NCBI GenBank assembly: GCA_030063045.1
Contig: JAQSEB010000041.1
Location: 620,001-684,000, forward strand
DNA length: 64,000 nucleotides
Source of the DNA: Pratylenchus scribneri
Taxonomy: Eukaryota; Nematoda; Chromadorea; Rhabditida; Pratylenchidae
Direction: 5' to 3'
Below the pieces are notes generated by a model that saw only the letters and a program-made list of their open reading frames with translations, ran no database searches and was not told the DNA's origin. Position 1 is the first letter of the stretch. Every line of letters starts with the position of its first letter. Below, piece after piece: positions 42,701 through 53,808 of this stretch. The position numbers and the translations under genes were made by a program.

Positions 42701-44175
42701 TTGGCTTTGATCAAATTTTTCTAATCAATTTGGAACGACGCCCGGAACGACGTGAAAAAATGGAAGAAATTTTACGGCTGGTTGGCATTGAATTCAAACG
42801 AATCGAAGCTGTTGATGGCCACAAATTGAGCCAAAAACAAATTTCCGAAATTAAATTTTTGCCTGGCTATTTTGACCCATTCCATCGGAGACCAATGAAA
42901 TTGGGCGAAATTGGCTGTTTTTTAAGCCATTTGAAAATTTGGGAGGAAATTGTTGGGAATGGACTTCAACGGGCGATTGTGTTGGAAGATGATGTGCGAT
43001 TTACGGCAAATGCCACAATAATGTATGTTTTACAAAATTATTTATGGAATTAATTTGCCTATAAAATTATGGAATTTTCCACAAATTTTTGGTTTCAAAA
43101 AATCCGCTTTTTTGTGGCCATAAAACTTGGCCAAATTTGGCTGCTTTTTAGTCCATATCCTGCCTAAAATTTGGCCCTAATTCTAACTAAGCCTTAAAAT
43201 TTTGTTATGGCCAAGTTTATGGCCTCAAAAAATTTTAATCTTTCGATATGAAAATTTTTGAAAAATTCCAAAATTTTTGACTAAATTAAAATTTTCTTTG
43301 AAAATTATTTAATTTTGAATTTATAGAATCAATAAAATGGTGGAAGATTTGATGAAAACCCAACTAGAATGGGATTTTATTTATTTGGGCCGAAAGAAAA
43401 TGACTGCCGCAGGCGATGAATTTTTTGTTCCAGGTTTTGCCTTTAAATTGTCCAAAAAATTGAAATTTCCAAAAAAATGCTTTAATGATTTGTCCCACAC
43501 ATTCACAAACCAAATATACCCAAAATTGGATAGAGCTGGTCAAAACGCATTGAATGGTATATAATTTAGTTAGGTTTTAAACGGTTTAAACCCATTTTAG
43601 TTTTGGTTTAAACCACAATTTCTAAAGGGTATTAAACCGTTTAAACCTATTTTGATATTCTTTTAAGCACTTTAAACCCATTTTGGTATTTGATTTTAAA
43701 CTAATTTTAACCCATTTTGATTTTAAATCGTTTAAACCAATTTAGGTTGAAAACAAAGATTACATATTTCAACAAATCAAATAATATTTCCCTTCAAAAA
43801 ATAGGTCATCGATATTTGAGCACCGTTGCCTATTCATATTGGACGCTTGGGTATGCAATCAGTTTGGAGGGCGCCAAAAAGTTGATTGCCGCCCGCCCAC
43901 TCGAGAAAATGTTGGCATTGGACGAATTTTTGCCAATAATGTACAACCAACATCCAAACACAAGTTGGGCTGCTCAATTCGAGCGAAGGGATTTGCGCGC
44001 CTATGCATTGTATCCGGTGGCAGTTGAACCGGAAAAATACACAAATCAGGCGGGATATGTGAGCGATACGGAGGCCAGTGAAATCATTGGAAGCAAAAGT
44101 GAAGAGGAGAATATTTTGGAGGATGAATTCAATGAAAGTGAATTGTTAATGAAATGGGTCAAAGATGAATTTTGA
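39738..44175 (+). CDS. Procollagen galactosyltransferase (GT25 family)
   Basis: The exons are 39738-39821, 39871-40017, 40062-40114, 41152-41313, 41356-41482, 41897-42127, 42604-43022, 43327-43433 and 43805-44175, 566 codons in one frame (human COLGALT1 is 622 aa). The N-terminus is a signal peptide (SFLFVLIFLHGFLIQ). The C-terminal GT25 domain shows QIFLINLERRPERREKM, LPGYFDP, GEIGCFLSHLKIWEEIV, VLEDDVRF, WDFIYLGRKK, YSYWTLGYAISLEGAKKL and DEFLPIMYNQHP. The enzyme transfers galactose to collagen hydroxylysine in the ER. The last four residues, KDEF, look like an ER-retention signal. The N-terminal metal-binding position reads LLETDS where a DxD is common. Introns hold a foldback element, MITE A and two SINE-like units. 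Confidence 0.92.
40122..41118. mobile_element. Long foldback element in the GT25 gene intron
   Basis: The termini are AAAATTTTGTACTTATCGGT on the left and the complement of AAAATTTTAGGTACTTATCGGTTATCCGGG on the right. Long inverted arms (40,145-40,345 versus 40,595-40,800) include GTTATCGGTTCAGAAACCGG. The right arm is interrupted by a non-matching segment (about 40,800-41,085) with a C16 run at 40,905-40,920. No coding capacity. Confidence 0.82.
41511..41846. mobile_element. Foldback MITE family A
   Basis: Left end AACTTGTCTCCGTTTAACTC, right end AAACGGCGTCAAGTTGGGTT, inner arms as in other copies. In the GT25 gene intron before the exon at 41,897. Confidence 0.85.
42285..42575 (-). repeat. 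tRNA-derived SINE-like units, two in tandem
   Basis: Plus strand CCTCTGAGCGGATTCGAACCC (42,335) and CCTCTGAGTGGATTCGAACCC (42,488), each followed by AATGAAGGGTTTTACCCACTA. On the minus strand this reads TAGTGGGTAAAACCCTTCAT (box-A side) then GGGTTCGAATCC (box B). The dimer ends just before the exon at 42,604. Confidence 0.7.
43080..43290. mobile_element. Foldback element family C-like
   Basis: Arms TTTGTGGCCATAAAACTTGGCC and GGCCAAGTTTATGGCCTCAAA around a GCCTAAAATTTGGCCCTAATT centre. In the GT25 gene intron before 43,327. Confidence 0.6.
43490..43800. repeat. Dispersed block and TTTAAACC-rich repeat in the GT25 gene intron
   Basis: The first 75 bp match 37,928-38,010 almost exactly. The rest is a run of degenerate units with AAACCCATTTTGGT and TTTAAACC. 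Confidence 0.7.
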
Positions 44176-44498
44176 ATTAGCACAACAACTCAATCAATTT
44201 ATAAATCAATACAATTAAATGAATCTCTCATTCAAAATTATTCTCATTCATAATTGTTGCCCATAATCATTCATTCACATTTTAAATTGTGCCAATAGCA
44301 ATCAATTAAATTTGCTCATTTTCCCATATTTATTAAACCAAAACTTGCCCATAATGCTTTAAGTTTAATTGAATAAATATTTTTTAAATAAATTATTTAA
44401 TTTCAATCATTGTTAACGGATTTTCCTTCCAAATTTATAATTTTTATTATTTTAATATTTTTATTCCAATGTATTACATCATTTTGAATGATTGATTG
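44176..44498. other. Intergenic region between the GT25 gene and the STK16-like gene
   Basis: AT-rich and 323 bp long, with several ATTCATT words. It should hold the upstream gene's 3' end and the kinase promoter. No further feature is convincing. Confidence 0.4.
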
Positions 44499-47400
44499 AT
44501 GGGAGGATGCATAAGCACTCAGGATTTTGATGTGGAAACTGATGGCAGACGATTCCGGCTGAAAAGGATTGTGGCCAGTGGGTGGGTGCAAAAATATTGG
44601 AATTTTTGAAAATATCTGATCATTTTTAGTGGATTCAGTCAAATTTATTTGGCGGATGATCCGGCCAATGGCGAAAAATTTGCTGTGAAAAAGGTAAAAT
44701 TAAATTCTTTCCAGAAAAGTTAATTAAATTCTTTCCGGAAAAATTAATTAAATTCTTTAAGGAAAATTTAATTAAATTCTTTCCGGAAAAGTTAATTAAA
44801 TTCTTTAAGGAAAATTTAATTAAATTCTTTCCGGAAAAGTTAATTAAATTCTTTCCGGAAAATTTAATTAAATTCTTTCCTGAAAAATTAATTAAATTCT
44901 TTCCGGAAAATTTAATTAAATTCTTTCCGGAAAAGTGAATTAAATTCTTTCCGGAAAATTTAATTAAATTCTTTCCGGAAAAGTTAATTAAATTCTTTAA
45001 GGAAAATTTAATTAAATTCTTTCCGGAAAAGTTAATTAAATTCTTTCCGGAAAATTTAATTAAATTCTTTCCTGAAAAATTAATTAAATTCTTTCCGGAA
45101 AAGTGAATTAAATTCTTTCCGGAAAATTTAATTAAATTCTTTCCGGAAAAGTTAATTAAATTCTTTCCTGAAAAGTTAATTAAATTCTTTAAGGAAAATT
45201 TAATTAAATTCTTTCCGGAAAAGTTAATTAAATTCTTTCCTGAAAAATTAATTAAATTCTTTCCGGAAAATTGAATTAAATTCTTTCCTGAAAAGTTAAT
45301 TAAATTCTTTAAGGAAAATTTAATTAAATTCTTTCCGGAAAAGTTAATTAAATTCTTTCCTGAAAAGTTAATTAAATTCTTTAAGGAAAATTTAATTAAA
45401 TTCTTTCCGGAAAAGTTAATTAAATTCTTTCCTGAAAAATTAATTAAATTCTTTCCTGAAAAGTTAATTAAATTCTTTAAGGAAAATTTAATTAAATTCT
45501 TTCCGGAAAAGTTAATTAAATTCTTTCCTGAAAAATTAATTAAATTCTTTCCGAAAAATTGAATTAAATTCTTTCCTGAAAAGTTAATTAAATTCTTTAA
45601 GGAAAATTTAATTAAATTCTTTCCGGAAAAGTTAATTAAATTCTTTCCTGAAAAGTTAATTAAATTCTTTAAGGAAAATTTAATTAAATTCTTTCCGGAA
45701 AAGTTAATTAAATTCTTTCCTGAAAAGTTAATTAAATTCTTTCCTGAAAAGTTAATTAAATTCTTTAAGGAAAATTTAATTAAATTCTTTCCGGAAAAGT
45801 TAATTAAATTCTTTAAGGAAAATTTAATTAAATTCTTTCCGGAAAATTGAATTAAATTCTTTCCTGAAAAGTTAATTAAATTCTTTAAGGAAAATTTAAT
45901 TAAATTCTTTCCGGAAAAGTTAATTAAATTCTTTCCTGAAAAGTTAATTAAATTCTTTAAGGAAAATTTAATTAAATTCTTTCCGGAAAAGTTAATTAAA
46001 TTCTTTCCTGAAAAATTAATTAAATTCTTTCCGGAAAAATTAATTAAATTCTTTCCGGAAAATTGAATTAAATTCTTTCCGGAAAAGTTAATTAAATTCT
46101 TTCCTGAAAAATTAATTAAATTCTTTCCGGAAAAGTTAATTAAATTCTTTCCGGAAAATTTAATTAAATTCTTTCCTGAAAAATTAATTAAATTCTTTCC
46201 GGAAAATTTAATTAAATTCTTTCCTGAAAAATTAATTAAATTCTTTCCGGAAAAATTAATTAAATTCTTTCCGGAAAATTGAATTAAATTCTTTCCGGAA
46301 AAGTTAATTAAATTCTTTCCTGAAAAATTAATTAAATTCTTTCCGGAAAAATTAATTAAATTCTTTCCGGAAAATTTAATTAAATTCTTTCCTGAAAAAT
46401 TAATTAAATTCTTTCCGGAAAAATTAATTAAATTCTTTCCGGAAAAATTAATTAAATTCTTTCCGGAAAATTGAATTAAATTCTTTCCGGAAAAGTTAAT
46501 TAAATTCTTTCCTGAAAAATTAATTAAATTCTTTCCTGAAAAATTAATTAAATTCTTTCCGGAAAAATTAATTAAATTCTTTCCGGAAAAATTAATTAAA
46601 TTCTTTCCTGAAAAATTAATTAAATTCTTTCCGGAAAAATTAATTAAATTCTTTCCGGAAAATTTAATTAAATTCTTTCCTGAAAAATTAATTAAATTCT
46701 TTCCGGAAAAATTAATTAAATTCTTTCCGGAAAAATTAATTAAATTCTTTCCGGAAAATTGAATTAAATTCTTTCCGGAAAAGTTAATTAAATTCTTTCC
46801 TGAAAAATTAATTAAATTCTTTCCGGAAAATTTAATTAAATTCTTTCCGGAAAACTTAGTTTTACTTAAAACATTTAATTTTTCCAAAAAGGTTGTTTGC
46901 CATGGAAGAGCGGAAATGGAAAGGACGAGATATGAAATTAACGTAAATTTGCATTCAAAAAATAAATCCAGTATCATAAATTAAGTTATTAAATCGTTTT
47001 GGCCAATTACCGCATATTCTCCCAGTTGTGGCTGTTTCTGAGGAACGATCGGCAGATCCAAGTATTTCCACATTTTGTATTGTTTTCCCATTTTGCCGAT
47101 TTGGCAGTCTTCAGGTAAATAAAATATTCAAAAATTTTCTCATTCATTTTTAATTATTTTATTCAGGATGAACTTGCCCAACGGCATCAAACACAAAATT
47201 GGTTGGGTCGGCGAAGAGTTCTATTCCTTTTCAGACAGGTGGGTAGACATAGTACTTCTGAGCCTATAACTCAATGAGGCGATAGTCAATTCAGGAAGGC
47301 GATATATCATTGGAAAGCCCAAAGTGTTATCTACAAAGTGGCCATTTTAAATTTTATAAATCCAGGCCTTTCAAAAAGTTACATGTCTTTGAATGGAATA

Positions 47401-49396
47401 AACCCGAATTTGTTTGTCGGATTAAAAGTCGCTTATTTTACAAATTATTTTAACATTTCAAAAACAATTAGAATTGGCCACTTTTTAGAGGACATTTAGG
47501 GCTTTCAAATGGCATATCACCTTCCTGAATTGGTTAATTGTTTCTTGAGATATGGCCAAAAGAATAGCCTTGGGTTACTAAGTTCTTTTCAAAACTTTAT
47601 TCCAATTCCATTCCTTAGATTTGTTCGGCCGTTGAACTTTTGCATTCAGCCAAGCCGCCCGTGGCACACAGGTACATCCGCCGAATGCTATTTTCCAACT
47701 CATCCACATCATTTTTGAAGGGATTTAAAGCCGGCAAATTTGATGTTCAGCGATGAGGGGCGAACATTGCAGCTGATTGATTTTGGCTCCGCCATGGAAT
47801 GCCCCATTCGAATTGAGGATGCCCAACAGAGTAGGCGGATGTTGGATGAAGCAGCCGAACTTTGCACAATGTTGGTACATATTTTTGGAGTGTCAACCCA
47901 AAATTCCTATAGAGAAAAAATTTAGGGCTAGTTTTATGTCAGGCCTTATAAATGGAAAAAATTTCAAAAATTTTTCTCTATGTTTTTTAGGTATAAAAAT
48001 TTTTGATATAGGTATATTAGGCGTAGAGATTTTGGGTATACTATTCCAAATCCAGATCCAGAGAGATTTTAGCTGTAGGTATTTTGGTTATAATTTTTTT
48101 TGTAGTTAGAGATATTAAGGTGCAGAGATTTTGTTGTAGAGATTTTGTATTAAATTCTTGACAAAAATTATTAAAACCAAAATTCCCTCCAATTTTCCAA
48201 AAAAGGCCATACAGAGCACCGGAGCTGTTCACTTGCGAAATTGGCACTCAAATTGATGAAATGGTCGACATTTGGGTGGATTGGCCATTATTTTCACTTT
48301 ATTTCATTATTCAAATTCAGTCGCTTGGCTGCATTTTATATGCCCTTTGCTATTTTGCCTCTCCCTTTGATGAAGTGCATGAACGTGGCGATAGTGGTGG
48401 GTTTTTTTTGAGTGGAGTTCTACCCAAGATTTACATTTTACAACTAGTTTTAGTCTAAATAATTCCGCCTGTTCTGATTTTAATAATTCCGCCTGTTCTG
48501 ATTTTAATAATTCCGCCTATTCTGATTTTAATAATTCCGCCTGTTCTGATTTTAATAATTCCGCCTATTCTGATTTTAATAATTCCGCCTGTTCTGATTT
48601 TAATAATTCCGCCTGTTCTGATTTTAATAATTCCGCCTGTTCTGATTTTAATAATTCCGCCTGTTCTGATTTTAATAATTCCGCCTGTTCTGATTTTAAT
48701 AATTCCGCCTGTTCTGTTTTTAATAATTCCTCCTGTTCTGATTTTAATAATTCCGCCTGTTCTGATTTTAATAATTCCGCCTGTTCTGTTTTTAATAATT
48801 CCGCCTGTTCTGATTTTAATAATTCCGCCTGTTCTGATTTTAATAATTCCGCCTGTTCTGATTTTAATAATTCCGCCTGTTCTGATTTTAATAATTCCGC
48901 CTGTTCTGATTTAAATAATTCCGCCTATTCTGATTTTAATAATTCCGCCTGTTCTGATTTTAATAATTCCGCCTGTTCTGATTTTAATAATTCCGCCTGT
49001 TCTGATTTTAATAATTCCGCCTATTTTTGGTCTAAATAATTCCATTCAACTGTATTAGATTATAATTAAAATATTTAGAAATCTATAAGTAAATTGTTTA
49101 GAGTATAAATAAGTCATTTGGGTGTAGATCTTCTAGGTTGATCGAAAATGGTAATTTGTCTATGGATTTAATGTTAAAAAAATTTTACAGTGGCATTGGC
49201 CGTTCAATCCGACAAAATCAATTTCAACAAATCGGCACCGTCAGTTCAAATTATTCTCCCACCCAAATTAACCCATATATTTTGCAGTTTTGATGAAGAG
49301 TTGACGACCCTAATCACATCGATGATCCAATCGGAGCCTGAGAAGCGGCCAAACATTGGTGAAGTTCGAAAACGGGCAGAAGAGATGCGCCTTTGA
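44499..49396 (+). CDS. STK16-like serine/threonine kinase
   Basis: The exons are 44499-44581, 44630-44693, 46892-46942, 46986-47114, 47167-47238, 47619-47671, 47721-47870, 48206-48275, 48321-48396 and 49191-49396, giving 317 codons (human STK16, 305). The start MGGC fits the family's myristoyl/palmitoyl N-terminus. Kinase motifs are a glycine loop ASGGFSQIYLA, FAVKK, HRDLKPANLMF, LIDFGSAM, YRAPELF and VDIWSLGCILYAL, ending in GDSVALAVQ and PEKRPNIGE. The Gly-loop has S where the second loop residue is usually E. STK16 acts at Golgi membranes in secretion and actin control. Introns 2 and 9 carry large 24-bp satellites, yet splice phases agree. Confidence 0.92.
44700..46853. repeat. 24-bp satellite TTAATTAAATTCTTTCCGGAAAAG in kinase intron 2
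   Basis: About 90 units. Variants at two positions (CCGG/CCTG/AAGG and the final G/A/T) occur in blocks, so longer-period structure exists. Because 24 is divisible by three, the minus strand is open as a 780-residue frame repeating NFSGKNLI (44,635-46,977). I regard that frame as a by-product of the repeat, not a gene. Confidence 0.96.
47252..47572. mobile_element. Foldback MITE family B
   Basis: Inverted arms with TCAATTCAGGAAGGCGATAT and ATGGCATATCACCTTCCTGAA. Inner TTTGAATGGAATAAACCCGAA and AATTGGCCACTTTTTAGAGG. In a kinase intron. Further copies are near 50.4, 52.1, 55.7 and 61.2 kb. Confidence 0.82.
47930..48180. repeat. Degenerate TAGGTATTTTGGTTATA-type repeats in kinase intron
   Basis: Short degenerate words (TAGGTATATTAGG, TAGAGATTTTG, GGTATAC) follow AAATTTAGGGCTAGTTTTATGTC. 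A similar lead-in and tail occur at 59,420-59,750 and 62,600-62,650. Probably an old dispersed repeat. Confidence 0.4.
48458..49040. repeat. 24-bp satellite AATTCCGCCTGTTCTGATTTTAAT in kinase intron 9
   Basis: About 24 very uniform units, with occasional CCTATT and TGTTTT variants. Shares AATTCCGCCTGTT with the 31-bp unc-16 satellite. Confidence 0.95.
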
Positions 49397-50046
49397 TCAA
49401 TTTCCATTTTATGAATGATGAGAAATCCATCCATTTCCTTCACATTATTTTTCATTTTTCACACATTTCCATTAAATTATGAATTATCCCAGATCTCGTC
49501 CCCGGTATTTTTGTCCTTCTTTGTTCATCCACATTCGCCTTTTCCCCCGCTATTCATTCATAAATAAATACTCCCAATTTTTTCTTCAATACACATTACA
49601 CATCGTAATAATAATAAAAATAAAGTGCCCATCAAACAATTCATATACCCCTTCCAAAATGATGTCCATAGTCCATTGGGCCTCTGGGCCAACTGTTCCC
49701 AATCCCAAAATCAATTTTGACTTGAAGAATGCGAGAAGAATCGATTGCTTCCATTAAATTTGGAAGTGTATTAATTTAATAAAATTGGCTTTTAGAGCCA
49801 AAAAACTTATATTCATTTCAGACCGTGGCGAAAAATCAACTTTTCAGGACAAAAAATTTGGCCATTCTTTAAGACTCCTATCCAACCCAATGCCTAGTCT
49901 TTAATCTAATAAATAAGCCTAATAAACCAAAGCCAAACTCACATAACTTTTAATTATATGGTCAAGTTTTGTGGCCTCAAAAAATTAATTTTTCTATATA
50001 TTTTTTTTATTAATATTATTACATTATTCCCCGTTATTGCTGAAAA
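49397..50046. other. Intergenic region between STK16-like and sarcoglycan genes
   Basis: No convincing gene. The last 250 bp contain family-C-like arms (GCTTTTAGAGCCAAAAAACTT ... TTGTGGCCTCAAAAAATTAA). Upstream of 49,750 the sequence is less AT-rich but frames are short. The region must contain the 3' UTR of the kinase and the sarcoglycan promoter. Confidence 0.4.
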
Positions 50047-52535
50047 ATGTATTCGCCCCAATATTTGCGCCATCGGCAACAATCGTTGGCCACAACGGCG
50101 GATGATGGGGAAATATCGGTCATCAACAAGGGAGACTCCCGAATGGACGGTGGGGACAGTGACAATGATGAGGACAGTTTGGACAGGCAACGCCGAGAAA
50201 GGGATGAAGAACAGCTTCGATTGGCCGGTTTGCGAAGACGCAGTTTGATGCTACTTTTTGCATGGCTTGGAGTTGGTTTTATGCTATGGAAATCCTCGCC
50301 TTCTTTTATTTTCGATTCCATCGATAAACAGAAAATTTCAGTATTCAAAGCCATGCTTTTTGGCCATATCTCTGCAAGGAAGCAACCAATTGAGGAAGGC
50401 GATATGCCATTTGAAAGCCCTAAATGTGCTCTAAAAAGTGGCCAATTCTAATTGTTTTTTGAAATGTTAAAATAATTTGTAAAATGAGCGGCTTTTCCTC
50501 TAACATAATTATTCGGGTTTATTCCATTCAAAGACATGTAACTTTTTTAAAGCCTGGATTTTATAAAATTTAAATAGGCAACTTTGTAGAGGACACTTTG
50601 GGGTTTCAAATGATATATTGTCTTCCCGAATTGACATTTGCCTAGTTGAGATAGCCAGAAAGAAGGGTATAAAGGATCTAACTTAATTAATTCATTAAAT
50701 CGATTCTATTTGAAAATAGTGAATTTTTCGCGTTATTTTGCCTTTAAGACCATTTCAATTAAGAGTAATCCGAAAATTCATCTTAAAATTATCTTTTCAT
50801 TCTACCCACAGGCAATTTCATTCCTCGCATTGTTGCTTTTGGTGGTTCGTTCAGAATTTGGGGGGGGGGGGGGGGGGGGGGGGATTTATTTGGGAAATTC
50901 GATTAAAAAACAAATTTCAGCTGCACATTTCGCTGATTTTGGTCCTTCAAATGTCGCCCAAAGGAATGCGTTCACTGCGCATTTTCACCTATGAGGACCC
51001 GAAAACGGGTCGGGAGGAACCGGCCGTACACTTTTCTGCCAACCGAGTTCATCTTGGCCAGGTTGTGGCTGGCTCTGGCCAAGTCCTGGGGCAAAGGAAT
51101 GAAAATGTGGGGACATAAATGATGAAAAAAAGAATGATTTATTTTTTAAATTTAGTTGGAAATTCATGGTTCCCGGGTGTTGATTGGGGCGGCCAATCGG
51201 ACAAAGGCAATTTTTCAAGAGGGCGAATGCCGCATTGAAGGAGCCCAGCAATTTCAGGTTAAATGGACAAATGCACTAAAGTCCAATATTTCATTCCGGA
51301 AAAAGTGTTTTTGCCCTTCCCAAATTCATATTTATAAACCGAAAATTATTAATTCCCTCAGGTACGCCAATCCGGTGCCAATGGCAAAATTCTGTTCAGT
51401 GCGCGGCATCCTTTGGTTGGCATCGACAAGAGGATTAAGCGAATTGCTTCAGGCCACATTATCACAAACAAAGTATGTTCAAAACCATATTCGCCCCGAG
51501 CAAGCCCACATTGTCGCCGTTTAAAATAACTCATCAAGGAGTGAACCAATTTTTGATGATTTTAGTATCAAATTAAAAAGCAGACTTTTGGCTATCAAAT
51601 GAAATTTATTTTATTTAAATTGGTTCAAAATTAATGAAGTTATGCCCAAAAAACTCATTGAAAAATTCGCTAATCCATAGTAAATGACACTTTCAACGGT
51701 TTTTTGTGCATAACTCCGTCATTTCTGAACCAATTTAAATAAAATTAATTTCATTTAATAGCCAAATGTCTGCTCATTAATTTGATAATAAAATCAAAAT
51801 TATTTCAATCTTTAATGGGTTTTATTAAAAATGGCGACATGTTGGTTATAGTTCCGTGTTCCGTCTGTCCCCATTCCCCAATCCCCATCCATTCGTTTTC
51901 TTTCAGCTCCGTGCCCCTGTCGATGAATCCATGCACATTTCTGCCGAAGATTTGGGTCTTCGGGGCAATGAGCGTATTCAAATGGAGGCAAGATCCGTGA
52001 ATTTCACTGCTGGCACCGGCATCCGTTTGGCCACATCGGTAATAATTCCTCAAAATAGGACAATTGGGTATCTTTGCCATTTTGGCCATATCTCGAGAAG
52101 GAAGCAACCAATTCAGGAAGGCGATATGCCATTTGAAAGCCCAAAATGTCCTCTAAAAAGTGGCCAATTCTAATCGTTTTTTGAAATGTTAAAATAATTT
52201 GTAAAATAAGCGGCTTTTCCTCAAACAAACAAAATTCGAGTTTATTCCATTCAAAGATAAGTAACTTTTTGAAAGGCCTGGATTTTATTCAATTTAAAAT
52301 GGCCACTTTGTAGAGGACACTTTTAGCTTTCCAATGGTATATCGCCTTCTCAAATTGGTGATTGCCTCGTTGAGATATGGATCAAAAGACGATGCAAATA
52401 CTTAATCGGCGATACTCAATTAACTCCTACCCAAAATTTTCAACAATTATTTGGCCCATAATTTCCACATTTTAGGACGATGGCTCTCTTCGCCTTTCTT
52501 CACGCAAAATTTTCATCGGCTCCAAATGGCTTTGA
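50047..52535 (+). CDS. Gamma/delta-type sarcoglycan
   Basis: The exons are 50047-50271, 50812-50844, 50921-51061, 51156-51257, 51362-51472, 51907-52038 and 52476-52535, 267 codons, all phase 0. There is an acidic cytoplasmic N-terminus, a basic stop (GLRRRS), then a membrane segment split over exons 1-3 (LMLLFAWLGAISFLALLLLV). The extracellular part shows MSPKGMRSLRIF, QQFQVRQSGANGKILFSA, VDESMHISAEDLGLRG and ATSDDGSLRLSSRKIFIG, in the order of gamma/delta/zeta sarcoglycans, members of the dystrophin complex in muscle. The vertebrate C-terminal Cys cluster is absent; the protein ends at SKWL shortly after the core. Either this lineage lost it or more exons lie beyond the 52.6-53.6 kb satellite. 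Confidence 0.85.
50357..50675. mobile_element. Foldback MITE family B
   Basis: Begins TTTTGGCCATATCTCTGCAAGG with AGGAAGGCGATATGCCATTT. The right arm is degenerate (ATATTGTCTTCCCGAATTG). In the first sarcoglycan intron. Confidence 0.8.
50860..50883 (+). repeat. G24 homopolymer
   Basis: Twenty-four consecutive G in the 76-bp intron between sarcoglycan exons 2 and 3. It could form a G-quadruplex in DNA or pre-mRNA. Exact length is likely uncertain in any assembly. Confidence 0.9.
51507..51842. mobile_element. Foldback MITE family A
   Basis: Left TTGTCGCCGTTTAAAATAAC, right GGGTTTTATTAAAAATGGCGAC. In a sarcoglycan intron, starting about 35 bp after a donor site. Confidence 0.85.
52077..52395. 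mobile_element. Foldback MITE family B
   Basis: Left TTTTGGCCATATCTCGAGAAGG, right TGGTATATCGCCTTCTCAAA. In the last sarcoglycan intron. Confidence 0.82.
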
Positions 52536-52639
52536 TATTAAATTGAAGAGCTTAATGGAGATTTATTAATTCCGTAGAATACAATGAATTGGCTTAAAAT
52601 TCCCATGATTAAAGCCAAACAGTTATAAAATTTCATCTT

Positions 52640-53620
52640 TCCGGAATTAAATACATTTGGGCAAAAACACATTTTGGGGAATGAAATACATTTGTGCAAA
52701 TACACATTTTCTGGAATGAAACATAAATATTTAGGCAAAAGACATTTTCCAGAACAAAATACATTTGTGCAAAAACACATTTTCTGGAATGAAATACATT
52801 TGAGGCAAAAACACATTTTCCAGATGAAATATTATTTGGGGCAAAAACACATTTTCAGAACAAAATACATTTGAGGCAAAAACACATAATGAAATACATT
52901 TGAGGCAAAAACACATTTTCAGGAATGAAACACAAATATTCAAAAACACATTTTCCAGAATGAATTACAAATATTTAGGCAAAAACACATTTTCTGGAAT
53001 GAAACACAAATATATAGGCAAAAAAAAATTTTCCTGAACGAAATACATTTGAGGCAAAAACACATTTTCCAGATGAAATATTATTTGGGGCAAAAACACA
53101 TTTTCAGAACAAAATACATTTGAGGCAAAAACACATTTTCTGGAATGAAATACATTTGAGACAAAAACACATTTTCCAGATGAAATATTATTTGGGGCAA
53201 AAACACATTTTCAGAACAAAATACATTTGAGGCAAAAACACATTTTCTGGAATGAAATACATTTGAGGCAAAAACACATTTTCCAGATGAAATATTATTT
53301 GGGGCAAAAACACATTTTCAGAACAAAATACATTTGAGGCAAAAACACATTTTCCGGAATGAAATACATTTGAGGCAAAAACACATTTTCCGGAATGAAA
53401 TACATTTGAGGCAAAAACACATTTTCTTGAATGAAAGACAAATATTTAGGCAAAACACATTTTCAGGAATAAAACACAAATATTTAGGCAAAACACATTT
53501 TCAAGAATGAAACACAAATATTTAGGCTACATTTGGGCAAAAAACATTTCCAGAATGAAATACATTTGGGCAAAACACATTTTCCGGAATGAAATACAAT
53601 TATTTAGGCGAGAGGAATTA
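52640..53620. repeat. Satellite CAAAAACACATTTTCCAGAATGAAATACATTTGGGG
   Basis: About 30 units of 29-36 bp with a constant CAAAAACACATTTT core and variable TGAAATACATTTGAGG / GAACAAAATACATTTGAGG / TGAAACACAAATATTTAGG partners. A four-variant block repeats at about 53,050-53,340. The AAACACATTTT core is shared with the satellites at both window ends. Short frames on both strands are repeat artefacts. Confidence 0.93.
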
Positions 53621-53808
53621 AAACTTAAAAGTCAGCTTTATTTTCGAAGCCATATTTGCTCAATGATGAACCAATTAATTTATGGAAAATACAATTCGAT
53701 AGCCAAGACTTTGCTATTCAATATGTCAAATAAGTCAAAAACGGTTTAGTAAATCAAGAGTTATACTATGACAAACTAATATTGTAGCCTATGGCCAAAC
53801 TTGGGGTT

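Noticed and set aside
44635..46977. 780-residue open frame on the minus strand made of NFSGKNLI repeats
   Set aside because: It is fully explained by a 24-bp satellite (a multiple of three) in an intron of the kinase gene; no splice, start context or non-repeat domain supports it.
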